From positions 1 to 28,849 of the forward strand of contig CAJWGQ010000013.1 in the NCBI GenBank assembly GCA_913041025.1: a stretch of DNA of 28,849 nucleotides, in the 5' to 3' direction. Each line of letters begins with the position of its first letter. Positions within the stretch are counted from its first letter, which is position 1. Positions 1-7,002 of this stretch are shown here, one piece after another. Source of the DNA: an uncultured Gammaproteobacteria bacterium (lineage in GTDB: Bacteria > Pseudomonadota > Gammaproteobacteria > Pseudomonadales > Azotimanducaceae_A). The notes under the pieces are model-generated. The model was not told the origin of the DNA. It saw nothing but the letters and a program-made list of their open reading frames with translations, and searched no databases. The translations under genes and the position numbers were made by a program.

Positions 1-323
1 ATCCTGGTTTGTCCGATCATCCTAATCACGCAGTCGCAAAATCTCAGATGAATGGCTTTGGAGGAATGGTGACCGCCGTCTTAAAGGGTGGATTAACCAG
101 TGCAACCAAGCTTCTCGAACGAACAGAGCTGTTTACACTTGCAGAGAGTTTGGGGGGAGTCGAAAGTCTGATTGAGCACCCTGCTATCATGACGCATGCT
201 TCGATACCCTCAGAGATTAGAAAGGAACTGGGAATCGACGATGGCTTGGTGCGTTTATCGGTTGGTATCGAGTCAGTAGAAGATCTGGTTCGAGATCTCG
301 ATAATGCTTTGTTGAATCTCTAG
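1..323 (+). CDS. Cystathionine gamma-synthase/gamma-lyase family PLP enzyme, C-terminal part (cut by window edge)
   Basis: The open frame runs in from the left edge, so only about the last 106 residues are present; the TTG at position 9 is internal, not a start. The visible part begins P-G-L-S-D-H-P-N-H and continues with Q-M-x-G-F-G-G-M, S-L-G-G-V-E-S-L, P-A-I-M-T-H-A and L-V-R-L-S-V-G-I-E. These are the hallmark C-terminal motifs of the Cys/Met-metabolism fold-type I PLP enzymes (MetB/CGL). The PLP lysine lies upstream, outside the window. The M-T-H-A-S and R-L-S-V-G-I-E wording is closer to cystathionine gamma-lyase than to E. coli MetB, but the tail alone cannot separate gamma-synthase, gamma-lyase and beta-lyase. 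The family works in transsulfuration in the cytosol. The next gene starts about 125 nt downstream on the same strand and looks unrelated. Confidence 0.9.
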   Translation, partial: PGLSDHPNHAVAKSQMNGFGGMVTAVLKGGLTSATKLLERTELFTLAESLGGVESLIEHPAIMTHASIPSEIRKELGIDDGLVRLSVGIESVEDLVRDLDNALLNL

Positions 324-448
324 ATATTCCAAAGCCGCTTAACTTCCCTCGTCTTTCTGTCTCGAAAGGCTTATCGAAACAATAGAACAATTCCCAGCTC
401 TGATTTGCTACGCTAACTCGTGTGAGTTTTGTTAGAGGAAGGGGTGTA

Positions 449-1603
449 GTGAAAATTATCGTAAAGATTTTAATTGGTATTTCGGCCTTGGTGCTGGCAG
501 CGATAGGAGGGCTCTATCTCACCGGCAATGGCATGCTTTTGACGATCTTCTGGGCGACGACTATGGGAGGTCCGAGTTTGCCTTTTGACGAACGAGAAGC
601 AGTGGAGCCACCAACGTACTCTGACCCTGATAATTGGGCGGCACTGCCCTCTCGCGTGGGAGTCGAGGACATGATTCCTGAAGGAATAAGCGATGAAGAT
701 ATTCAGGGTAGTGCACCGGTCGACGTCTTTTTTGTTCACCCCACCGGATTCCTGAGAGGAAAATCGTGGACCTATTCGCTGGATGAAAATAGTGCGACCG
801 AGGAGAACACTCAGTGGATGATGGCGAACCAGGCCAGCCCATTTAACGGTTGTTGTAACGTCTACGCGCCGCGATACCGACAGGCCAATATATTTTCGTA
901 TTTCCAGGAAGAAGAGGTGCGAGATCAAGTATTAGGGTTTGCCTATCAAGACGTTAGGAGAGCGTTTGAATATTTCATCGCTAATTTTTCCGAAGGTAAG
1001 CCGTTCATTTTAGCCAGTCACAGCCAGGGCACCCATCACAGCTCAAGACTGCTTCAGGAGCTAATTGACGGGACTGAATTGTCTCAACGTATGGTGGCCG
1101 CATACATCATCGGCGGGACCATTCAACGCACAATTTTCGATGACATGAAAACCGTAGCCCTTTGCGATTCGCCAACCGACTTAAACTGTGCGATTCACTG
1201 GGATACCTGGAGCGAAGATGTGATCGAAACTGAAATGCCTGGTGTTGCCGAAAATGTTTGCACCAATCCTTTGAGTTGGCGGTTAAACGGTGGTTTGGCC
1301 GAAAAGTCTTCACACCTCGGTGCGGTGGTTGCCTCTGGAGTGTTTCAGGTGGAGTTAAGCGGTAGTGATGAAGCGTCCGGAGTGGCCTTCAATCCGCTGG
1401 GATCGCCAATCAGGAATATGCTAAGGGCCCAATGTAAAGATGGCGCTCTCTATATAACGGACCAAACCGGCACGCCATTTGGTGAGCAGGGTGGCAGTTT
1501 CGGCGGCGGAAATTACCACGGCCTCGACTATCCAGTTTTTCATATGGATATTCGAGAAAATGCAAAGGAGCGCGTTCTGGCGTATTTCAATCGATCGGGT
1601 TAG
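449..1603 (+). CDS. DUF3089 family alpha/beta hydrolase-like protein, N-terminally membrane anchored
   Basis: I chose the GTG at 449 because a strong Shine-Dalgarno (GAGGAAGG, 435-442) lies just upstream; the in-frame GTG at 422 has none. The protein is then 384 aa. It opens with two or three lysines and a hydrophobic helix (about residues 3-25), which fits an uncleaved anchor or signal. A conserved F-F-V-H-P-T motif near residue 95 and the N-x-Y-A-P-R-Y-R-Q block near 137-145 are typical of DUF3089 proteins. The nucleophile-elbow S-H-S-Q-G is near residue 192 (Ser) and H-G-L-D-Y lies near the C terminus. The family is predicted to be serine hydrolase-like, with no defined substrate that I know of. 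It overlaps the tail of the convergent NTF2-like gene by 4 nt. Identity as DUF3089 is firm; enzymatic activity is inference. Confidence 0.85.
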   Translation: MKIIVKILIGISALVLAAIGGLYLTGNGMLLTIFWATTMGGPSLPFDEREAVEPPTYSDPDNWAALPSRVGVEDMIPEGISDEDIQGSAPVDVFFVHPTGFLRGKSWTYSLDENSATEENTQWMMANQASPFNGCCNVYAPRYRQANIFSYFQEEEVRDQVLGFAYQDVRRAFEYFIANFSEGKPFILASHSQGTHHSSRLLQELIDGTELSQRMVAAYIIGGTIQRTIFDDMKTVALCDSPTDLNCAIHWDTWSEDVIETEMPGVAENVCTNPLSWRLNGGLAEKSSHLGAVVASGVFQVELSGSDEASGVAFNPLGSPIRNMLRAQCKDGALYITDQTGTPFGEQGGSFGGGNYHGLDYPVFHMDIRENAKERVLAYFNRSG

Positions 1604-2031
1604 GGTGCGAAGCTTGATCTTGCTTGAACGCCCCAGCGTCCATCAATGAGGGAAACGATCCAAAGGGAAGGGTAGTGTCCTATCACTGTATCGTCAGCCC
1701 GATATCGGGTGAATTGAACAGCGAAGTGAACTTTGTCGGCAGTACTTTGAACTGCATGACGGTAATCCCATAGGCTGTAGTGCCACCCTGTAGTTTGAAT
1801 GAATCGTTCAAAAAAACCTTCTGGAAAAGCAGCATCTTCCTCTAGTAATGCTATTTTCCCGCTGGCGATACGGACGTGAGGGAAGTGAAAAGCGGCTTTC
1901 ATCCCTGCAATGTCTCTCAGGTTCCATGCGCTCTGATAGTCCAGCAGGGGTCCGAGAGCTTCTTGCTCTGCTCCAGGTTTAGCTATGATGTCGTCCGAGT
2001 GCTCACTGGCATGATCGTGAATAAGAGTCAT
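1600..2031 (-). CDS. SnoaL/NTF2-like small protein
   Basis: The 143 aa protein has the length and pattern of the SnoaL/ketosteroid-isomerase-like cone fold. It has an N-terminal helix region (L-L-D-Y-Q-S-A-W-N-L-R-D), then F-H-F-P-H-V-R-I-A-S-G, then alternating strands ending W-I-V-S-L-I-D-G-R-W-G-V-Q-A-R-S-S. Such proteins often hydrate, isomerise or simply bind small hydrophobic molecules, and no catalytic residue can be assigned here. Its ATG (2029-2031) sits 2 nt past the TGA stop of the redoxin selenoprotein gene, so the two are almost certainly co-transcribed and translationally coupled. Its 3' end overlaps the convergent DUF3089 gene by 4 nt. The family call is by pattern only; the function is unknown. 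Confidence 0.6.
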   Translation of the reverse strand: MTLIHDHASEHSDDIIAKPGAEQEALGPLLDYQSAWNLRDIAGMKAAFHFPHVRIASGKIALLEEDAAFPEGFFERFIQTTGWHYSLWDYRHAVQSTADKVHFAVQFTRYRADDTVIGHYPSLWIVSLIDGRWGVQARSSFAP

Positions 2032-2033
2032 GG

Positions 2034-3173
2034 TCAGTAGAGGTCTGGTTCGTTCTGAAACTGACGATGGATCTCAACTAGACCCGGTGTGTATGCGATG
2101 AACCAAGCTAACACTGCAATGCCAAACCAACTGATGGGTAAGAGAACCAACAAAACTGCCCAAAAAGCGATAAACGCATAAACTCTTGGCATCATCGCCG
2201 TTGGACTCACTCGTTCTTTGTCGCCATCCCTTTTTAGTGGAAACGCTTTGGGTCTGATGAACCATCCGTGTGCAGTCATGATGAGCAGAAACCGAAACCA
2301 CGATAGATCTTTTGCTCCCATAACAGGATTTTGATCAATTGCAGCGTCATTATTTTGCTGCAATCCATACTTGATTTTGTCCCAGGTGTATATTGCTTCG
2401 GGTCGCGCGCCTGCTCCGCTCATGTTGCTAAACTTGGGTACGCAGCGCCATCGATAGAGAACCTGGCCTGTCTTGTGGAGTGTTAAGACCGCAGGTTGGT
2501 AGTAACCCTTAGGATGTGATGCCCATACTCGTGCGCGCAGATGGCCATAATCTTCATTATGAAAGACGTCCAGCCAGCCCCTTTCTTTGCATTGTTGACG
2601 AATCTCATGATGCGGATCACCTATGATTGGAAAAGGGAGCTCCCAAGCTTCTTCAGCCTCCACAGCTAAGCTATGTGGCTCACTGGTGATCCCAAAAACT
2701 TCGCCGCCTGCTGAGCGTATTTCATCAACGACTCCTGTTTTGACATAGCTTCGTAACTCGAAGCGACAGGGAGGTCACCACAGGCCGCGGTAATAGAGAA
2801 GAACGATGAATTCGTACTTTTTTAACTGTTCATCTATCCAATTGCTTCTTATTCCGACGGGAGGGTCTAGGAGTGGAGGTATATCTGGTGCGGCCGCCTC
2901 GACATGCTCAAATTTGTATCCTTCTTTTGTTGGCGTGCAAAGAACTTGCTCTCTGGCGCAGATTTCGCCGTCGCATAAAACTAATCCAAGTTGGAAGGGT
3001 GAGTTAATATCTTGCACTTCTTCCGAACCTACCAGCCCCGTTAGCTCATAGCCTGTGTTGTTATGCGCGTTAATCCACTCTACGCCCGCTAAGGCTGGAG
3101 TTTTTAGGATCTCAGGAATACTGTTCTCTGCTTGCATGTTGACGGCTACAAAAAGATTAGGTCCCAAGATCAT
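2034..3173 (-). CDS. Redoxin (AhpC/TSA-like) selenoprotein with in-frame UGA = Sec133 (U-P-P-C) and C-terminal membrane hairpin
   Basis: The minus-strand frame from ATG 3173 to stop 2034-2036 is continuous except for one TGA at 2775-2777. The stretch before it ends L-L-Y-Y-R-G-L-W and the stretch after it reads P-P-C-R-F-E-L-R-S-Y, in the same frame. Thioredoxin-fold peroxiredoxin-like proteins carry Y-R-G-x-W-C-P-x-C at this point, so the TGA replaces the first (reactive) Cys. A SECIS-type hairpin follows at 2748-2764. Read through, the product is 379 aa. Residues 1-105 are an uncharacterised N-terminal region with C67, C72 and C79. Residues about 106-290 are the redoxin domain, with G-V-V-D-E-I-R-S-A-G-G-E-V-F-G-I-T-S-E and a strand P-A-V-L-T-L-H-K-T-G-Q-V-L. 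Residues about 331-364 are two hydrophobic helices that probably anchor it to the inner membrane. The downstream open frame has no credible start (a GTG inside the fold), which argues against two genes. Likely role: thiol/selenol redox chemistry; the partner is unknown. A nonsense mutation of TGC/TGT is the alternative. Confidence 0.82.
2748..2764 (-). promoter_or_regulatory. Predicted bacterial SECIS element (bSECIS) downstream of the Sec UGA
   Basis: On the mRNA, 10 nt after UGA comes GCUUCG, loop AGUUA, then CGAAGC: a perfect 6-bp stem with a 5-nt loop. The apical loop starts 16 nt after UGA and has G as its second base. These match the described bSECIS rules (loop 16-37 nt from UGA, small loop, a G among its first two bases). 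A bulged U as in E. coli fdhF is not evident. The element lies within coding sequence, as is normal for bacteria, where SelB binds it. Confidence 0.75.
2775..2777 (-). other. In-frame UGA, predicted selenocysteine codon (Sec133)
   Basis: On the minus strand this TGA lies between codons for L-W and P-P-C and keeps the same reading frame on both sides, with no frameshift needed. The position is that of the N-terminal Cys of the redox C-x-x-C motif. Cys-to-Sec replacement is well known in bacterial redoxin selenoproteins, and U-x-x-C is the usual form. Confidence 0.8.
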
Positions 3174-3259
3174 AACTGTGAGAATCTAAGAAGTGGAGCT
3201 TTTATTGAGAAGGGTGCTTAGACGGCATTCGAAGTATCAAGTATTAAGGGGAGATCGAT

Positions 3260-4714
3260 TTGGAAGTTTTGTTCGAGTCTGCGTTTGAGATTGCCAAGGC
3301 AATCAAGAAAAGGGCGATCAGCTCCCGGGAAGTGGTTAATTTTTACTTAGATCGCATAGAGCGAATTAATCCGAAGATTAACGCCGTCGTACAGGTTGAC
3401 GCTGAGCGAGCGTTATCGAGAGCTGATATGGCCGATGAGGCGGTGAGATTAGGTCATGATTGTGGCCCATTACATGGAGTTCCCCTTACGATTAAAGATG
3501 CGTATTTGACGGAAGGGATAGTTAGCGCGAATGGATTGCCACATTTGAAAAATAATGTGCCTGATCATAATGCTGATGGAGTTCAAAAATACATAGATGC
3601 TGGAGCGATCATCCTAGGTAAAACGAATACCCCCATGGCGAGTGGCGATTTTCAAAGCTTCAATGATATCTACGGGACTACCAATAATCCCTGGGATATA
3701 ACACGAACTTGTGGAGGGTCCTCTGGCGGCGCTGCCGCCGCTCTTGCATCCGGAATGACGCCTCTTGAGCTGGGCGGAGACATTGGGGGCTCTATCCGCA
3801 TACCCAGTCACCTGAATGGTGTTTACGGTCACAAGCCGAGTCATGGAATTGTGTCCCAACGAAGTTTAGTTGATTGGCCCGAACAAATTTCTGAGCAGGA
3901 TCTCTGGGTGGTCGGCCCCATGGGTCTATGCGCTCGCGACATTCGCGATGCTCTGCATATTCTTGTTGGACCGGTTCCAGAAAAGGCATCGGCTTGGAAA
4001 ATTCAATTACCGTCGCCGCGGTGTACAGATATAAAAAAGTTAAGGGTAGCTACTTGCTTTGAGCAACCGAATTATCCGATCGATCACGAAGTGAAAGCAG
4101 AGCTAGAGGCGGTCGCTGACTCGCTGGAGAAAGAAGGCGCTCATGTTGTTAGAGAAGTAGCGCCTGACATTGATTTTCAAGAAAACCTGGCGGTTTATCT
4201 ACAGATTATGTACTCGCACATGGATGCGAGTGTTCCAGAAGAGATGAAGGAAGCCATGGCACAGGCGCTCGCTCCTATACCAAGGAGCGAGGATGTTATC
4301 GCCATGTTTGGAGCTTCAGTTGCGCAATGGAATAAAGTCAATGAGCGTCGTTTTCAGCTACAGCGTAAGTGGATGGAATTCTTTCAGAATTACGACATCC
4401 TGTTGGCACCGATCCTTCCCTTACCGGCTTTTGAGCACGACCATACCCCGATCGCTTTTCGACGTTGGCAAGTCAACGGCGAGGACAGGTCTGCGATGTT
4501 AGATACTCTTTTTTGGGCCTCTTTTTCGTTACTAACCTATCTTCCCGCAACAGCTGTGCCCGCTGGTCAAACTAAGACCGATAAGCTGCCGGTCGGTGTT
4601 CAAATCGTTGGGCCTTATCTAGAGGACGAGACGCCTCTGGAAGTCGCTGCGATGTTGGAGCAATGTCATCGCTCTTTTGAGCCTGCTCCAAATTACAAAT
4701 CGTTAAATGCTTAA
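3260..4714 (+). CDS. Amidase signature (AS) family hydrolase
   Basis: This 484 aa protein has the full amidase-signature triad. Lys79 lies in G-V-P-L-T-I-K-D, cis-Ser154 in C-G-G-S-S-G-G, and nucleophile Ser178 in G-G-D-I-G-G-S-I-R-I-P. The 75- and 24-residue spacings are the same as in FAAH-type enzymes. The length suits a stand-alone amidase, not GatA: there are no gatB/gatC neighbours and the C-terminal half (P-L-P-A-F-E-H-D, L-P-V-G-V-Q-I-V-G-P) is of the general amidase type. It hydrolyses a carboxylic amide to acid plus ammonia or amine; the substrate cannot be read from sequence. The start is TTG at 3260 behind AAGGGGAGA. It heads a plus-strand run followed 96 nt later by an aminotransferase, which suggests use of amide nitrogen or an amino-acid-like product. 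It diverges from the selenoprotein gene across 86 nt. Confidence 0.92.
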   Translation: MEVLFESAFEIAKAIKKRAISSREVVNFYLDRIERINPKINAVVQVDAERALSRADMADEAVRLGHDCGPLHGVPLTIKDAYLTEGIVSANGLPHLKNNVPDHNADGVQKYIDAGAIILGKTNTPMASGDFQSFNDIYGTTNNPWDITRTCGGSSGGAAAALASGMTPLELGGDIGGSIRIPSHLNGVYGHKPSHGIVSQRSLVDWPEQISEQDLWVVGPMGLCARDIRDALHILVGPVPEKASAWKIQLPSPRCTDIKKLRVATCFEQPNYPIDHEVKAELEAVADSLEKEGAHVVREVAPDIDFQENLAVYLQIMYSHMDASVPEEMKEAMAQALAPIPRSEDVIAMFGASVAQWNKVNERRFQLQRKWMEFFQNYDILLAPILPLPAFEHDHTPIAFRRWQVNGEDRSAMLDTLFWASFSLLTYLPATAVPAGQTKTDKLPVGVQIVGPYLEDETPLEVAAMLEQCHRSFEPAPNYKSLNA

Positions 4715-4810
4715 CTGACTTATCTGACTTTAGAAGGCTCTATTGCTCTCTAAAACCCTTAACAGTGACCGGTATTTACTGTAAAAATGACGGATTAACA
4801 GGAGGTTTGA

Positions 4811-6070
4811 ATGGATAGATTTGATACCCAAAAGTCGGAGGATTTGTTGGCTCGTGCAAGAGAAGTGATCCCCGGCGGAGTTTTTGGTCATTATGGCTCG
4901 TCGGTTCGACGTCCCGGACCAAAATGGTTTTCTCGGAGTGACGGCGCTTATTTTTGGGATATCGATGACAACAAGTACATCGACTATATGTGTGCGTACG
5001 GCCCAATGATTCTTGGGTACAATCATCCAGTGGTCGATGAGGCAGCACGCACTCAATATCAAGCGGGGAACACCGTAAGCGTGTCTTCTCCAGTGATGGT
5101 TGAATTGGCTGAGTTATTGGTTGAAACAGTTGATGCCGCTGACTGGGCGTTGTTCGGGAAAAATGGCGGGGACAGCACTTCGCTAGCGGTTCGGATTGCA
5201 AGAGCTGCAACCGGTCGAACAAAAATTGTGAAGATCCAAGATGGCTATCATGGGGTCGCGCCTTGGATGATGGCCAGTATGGCGACTGAAGAGCGCGAGA
5301 TTAAGGGGATTACAAAGGAAGATGGAGCAAATCTTTTGCAGATTCCATGGAACGATACGACTGCATTTGAACAATTGATTGCAGAATATCCTGATGATAT
5401 CGCCTGTTTTATATCTTCTCCTTACGATCATCCGGCGATGCGTGACAACGCGTTACCGGAGGACGGCTATTGGTCCAAAGTAGAGTCGCTTTGTCAGAAA
5501 CATGGGATCTTGTTAATCGTAGACGACGTAAGATCTGGTTTTCGAATCGATTTGGCAGGCTCTAACGTCGCGTATGGTTTTTCCGCAGATATGGTTTGTT
5601 TTGGAAAGGCAATCGCGAATGGTTACCCCTTGTCGGCCTTGGTGGGGAGAGACTCCCTGAAAAAAGTCGCTTCAGAAGTATTTTATACAGGCTCCCATTT
5701 TTTTCAGGCAGCGCCAATGGCTGCAGCAAAAGCTTGTTTAGTGGAAATGAAAAAAGTAGATGCGGCAAACCAGATGACTCAATTTGGCAACAAGCTCAAT
5801 GATGGCCTGATTAATATCGCGAGCCAGCATGGCTATGATCTCAAAGCAACCGGAATACCTGCAATGCCTTATTATCGCTTGACGAATGTGCCTTTCGATA
5901 TCCACTCGCAGTGGATTGATGAGTGCGTAACGCGTGGTGTTTATTTGCTCAATTATCACAATCACTTTGTCTCGACAGCTCATGATGACGATGATTTGAA
6001 TCGAACCTTCGACATTGTAAATGAAGCATTTAAGGCGCTGGGTGACTCTGCGCAACATCAGGTAGCGTGA
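4811..6070 (+). CDS. Class III aminotransferase, glutamate-1-semialdehyde aminomutase-like
   Basis: The ATG follows a textbook AGGAGG. The 419 aa protein is a fold-type I PLP enzyme. It has an N-terminal P-G-G-V, the W-D-I-D-D-N-K-Y-I-D-Y substrate-side strand, the phosphate loop region F-G-K-N-G-G-D-S-T-S (about 115-124), and Y-H-G at 146-148. The PLP-contacting Asp238 is in I-V-D-D-V-R-S-G-F-R and the Schiff-base Lys266 in C-F-G-K-A-I-A-N-G-Y-P. The layout resembles HemL and related mutases/transaminases. True HemL has D-E-V-M-T-G-F-R, and here D-D-V-R-S-G-F-R replaces it, so a catabolic omega-transaminase or aminomutase is more likely than haem synthesis. The crotonase gene follows after 11 nt, so the two are probably one operon acting on the same carbon skeleton. 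The exact amine is unknown. Confidence 0.88.
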   Translation: MDRFDTQKSEDLLARAREVIPGGVFGHYGSSVRRPGPKWFSRSDGAYFWDIDDNKYIDYMCAYGPMILGYNHPVVDEAARTQYQAGNTVSVSSPVMVELAELLVETVDAADWALFGKNGGDSTSLAVRIARAATGRTKIVKIQDGYHGVAPWMMASMATEEREIKGITKEDGANLLQIPWNDTTAFEQLIAEYPDDIACFISSPYDHPAMRDNALPEDGYWSKVESLCQKHGILLIVDDVRSGFRIDLAGSNVAYGFSADMVCFGKAIANGYPLSALVGRDSLKKVASEVFYTGSHFFQAAPMAAAKACLVEMKKVDAANQMTQFGNKLNDGLINIASQHGYDLKATGIPAMPYYRLTNVPFDIHSQWIDECVTRGVYLLNYHNHFVSTAHDDDDLNRTFDIVNEAFKALGDSAQHQVA

Positions 6071-6081
6071 AGGGGAAAGAA

Positions 6082-6867
6082 ATGTCTGAAACGATTCAAT
6101 ATGAGGTGAGTGATCGTATTGCGACGGTCACGATAAATCGCCCCGAGCGCCGGAACGCCATGACTGCTTCTATGAACAAAGAATTTCATAAGAAAATACG
6201 AGAGGCGGGAGAAGACGATTCGGTGCAAGTGATCATCGTTACCGGGGCTGGCGGTTCTTTTTGCTCTGGCACCGATTTGTCTGACCTGGATCAGCAGAGC
6301 TCTGAGGATCAGGTGAAAGAAGCAGATGCTATGGAACGATCAGAGGTTTTCTGGCCGATACTGCATAACCCTAAACCAATTATTGCTGCTATTGATGGTT
6401 ATGCGGTGGGGATGGGGGCCGAATTTACCAGTCAGTGCGACATTCGAATAGCCTCAACTAATTGTCGTCTTTCTTGGATATTTTCAAAACGTGGTTTAGT
6501 GCCTGATACGGGCGCTGGAAGCTGGCTGCTTCCTAAGCTCATTGGTTTGCAAAAGTCCCTTGAGCTGTTGTTTACCGGACGTTTTGTTGAGGCCGATGAG
6601 GCCCTTGAGATGGGTTATGTGCTCAAGGTAGTAGATCCGGAGAATCTGATGGAAGAGGCACGAGATCTTGCAAGAATGATGCTGCAGGGGTCCCCCTACG
6701 CGCAGGTAAAAACCAAGAAATTAGTATACGAGGGCCTGTCTTTAGAGGCGGGTGATCACGTAAAAAGAAGTGCCAAAGCATTAAGTGAATGCTTCGTTAG
6801 CGAAGACCATCAAGAGGGGGTCAAAGCGTTTCTCGAAAAACGGGAGCCGAGGTTTACTGGCAGGTGA
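6082..6867 (+). CDS. Enoyl-CoA hydratase/isomerase family protein (PaaG-like crotonase)
   Basis: I chose ATG 6082, which has AAGGGGAAAG at 6070-6079. An upstream in-frame GTG (6067) overlaps the previous stop and would only add five residues. The 261 aa protein shows the crotonase core: N-R-P-E-R-R-N-A-M, oxyanion-hole segments C-S-G-T-D-L (61-66) and G-Y-A-V-G-M-G-A-E-F (106-115), and the C-terminal G-V-K-A-F-L-E-K-R-E-P-R-F. Glu114 matches the first catalytic Glu of hydratases. The second is replaced by Phe in S-W-I-F-S-K-R-G-L-V-P-D, and Asp142 sits where PaaG-type delta3-delta2 enoyl-CoA isomerases keep their Asp. Isomerisation of an unsaturated acyl-CoA therefore seems more likely than simple hydration. 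It is co-transcribed with the aminotransferase upstream. Confidence 0.88.
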   Translation: MSETIQYEVSDRIATVTINRPERRNAMTASMNKEFHKKIREAGEDDSVQVIIVTGAGGSFCSGTDLSDLDQQSSEDQVKEADAMERSEVFWPILHNPKPIIAAIDGYAVGMGAEFTSQCDIRIASTNCRLSWIFSKRGLVPDTGAGSWLLPKLIGLQKSLELLFTGRFVEADEALEMGYVLKVVDPENLMEEARDLARMMLQGSPYAQVKTKKLVYEGLSLEAGDHVKRSAKALSECFVSEDHQEGVKAFLEKREPRFTGR

Positions 6868-6877
6868 TTTACCTGTC
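6859..6877 (+). other. Hairpin spanning the crotonase stop codon
   Basis: GGCAGGT, loop GATTT, ACCTGTC forms a 7-bp stem with one G-U pair and includes the TGA stop at 6865-6867. No U-tract follows, so it may be a 3'-end stabilising or pausing structure and not an intrinsic terminator. Confidence 0.3.
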
Positions 6878-7002
6878 TTCAATTAGAGTTTGTTTGAAAT
6901 CTTTTACTGAATAGTTGGTGATAGCTGGTTTGCAATAGTCTGGTGGACCAAATACGCTTCAATAAACGAATACGTCCGCTTTGAATTTTTAAGGAGATTG
7001 GT

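Noticed and set aside
470..928. 152-codon minus-strand frame
   Set aside because: It is antisense to the DUF3089 gene, which has clear family motifs; the translated frame is Arg/Ser-rich without recognisable features.
2034..2663. Separate redoxin-like gene starting at the GTG at 2661-2663
   Set aside because: The frame is open back to the TGA at 2775 and the extra codons (P-P-C-R-F-E-L-R) belong to the redoxin fold, so the GTG is internal. No Shine-Dalgarno precedes it.
2775..3173. Frameshift or fusion break between the two redoxin parts
   Set aside because: Both parts are in the same frame (the codon grid at 2661 and 2775 differs by 114 nt, a multiple of 3), so no frameshift is needed; only the TGA separates them.
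4776..5222. 148-codon minus-strand frame
   Set aside because: It is antisense to the class III aminotransferase and has low-complexity, basic composition typical of a shadow frame.
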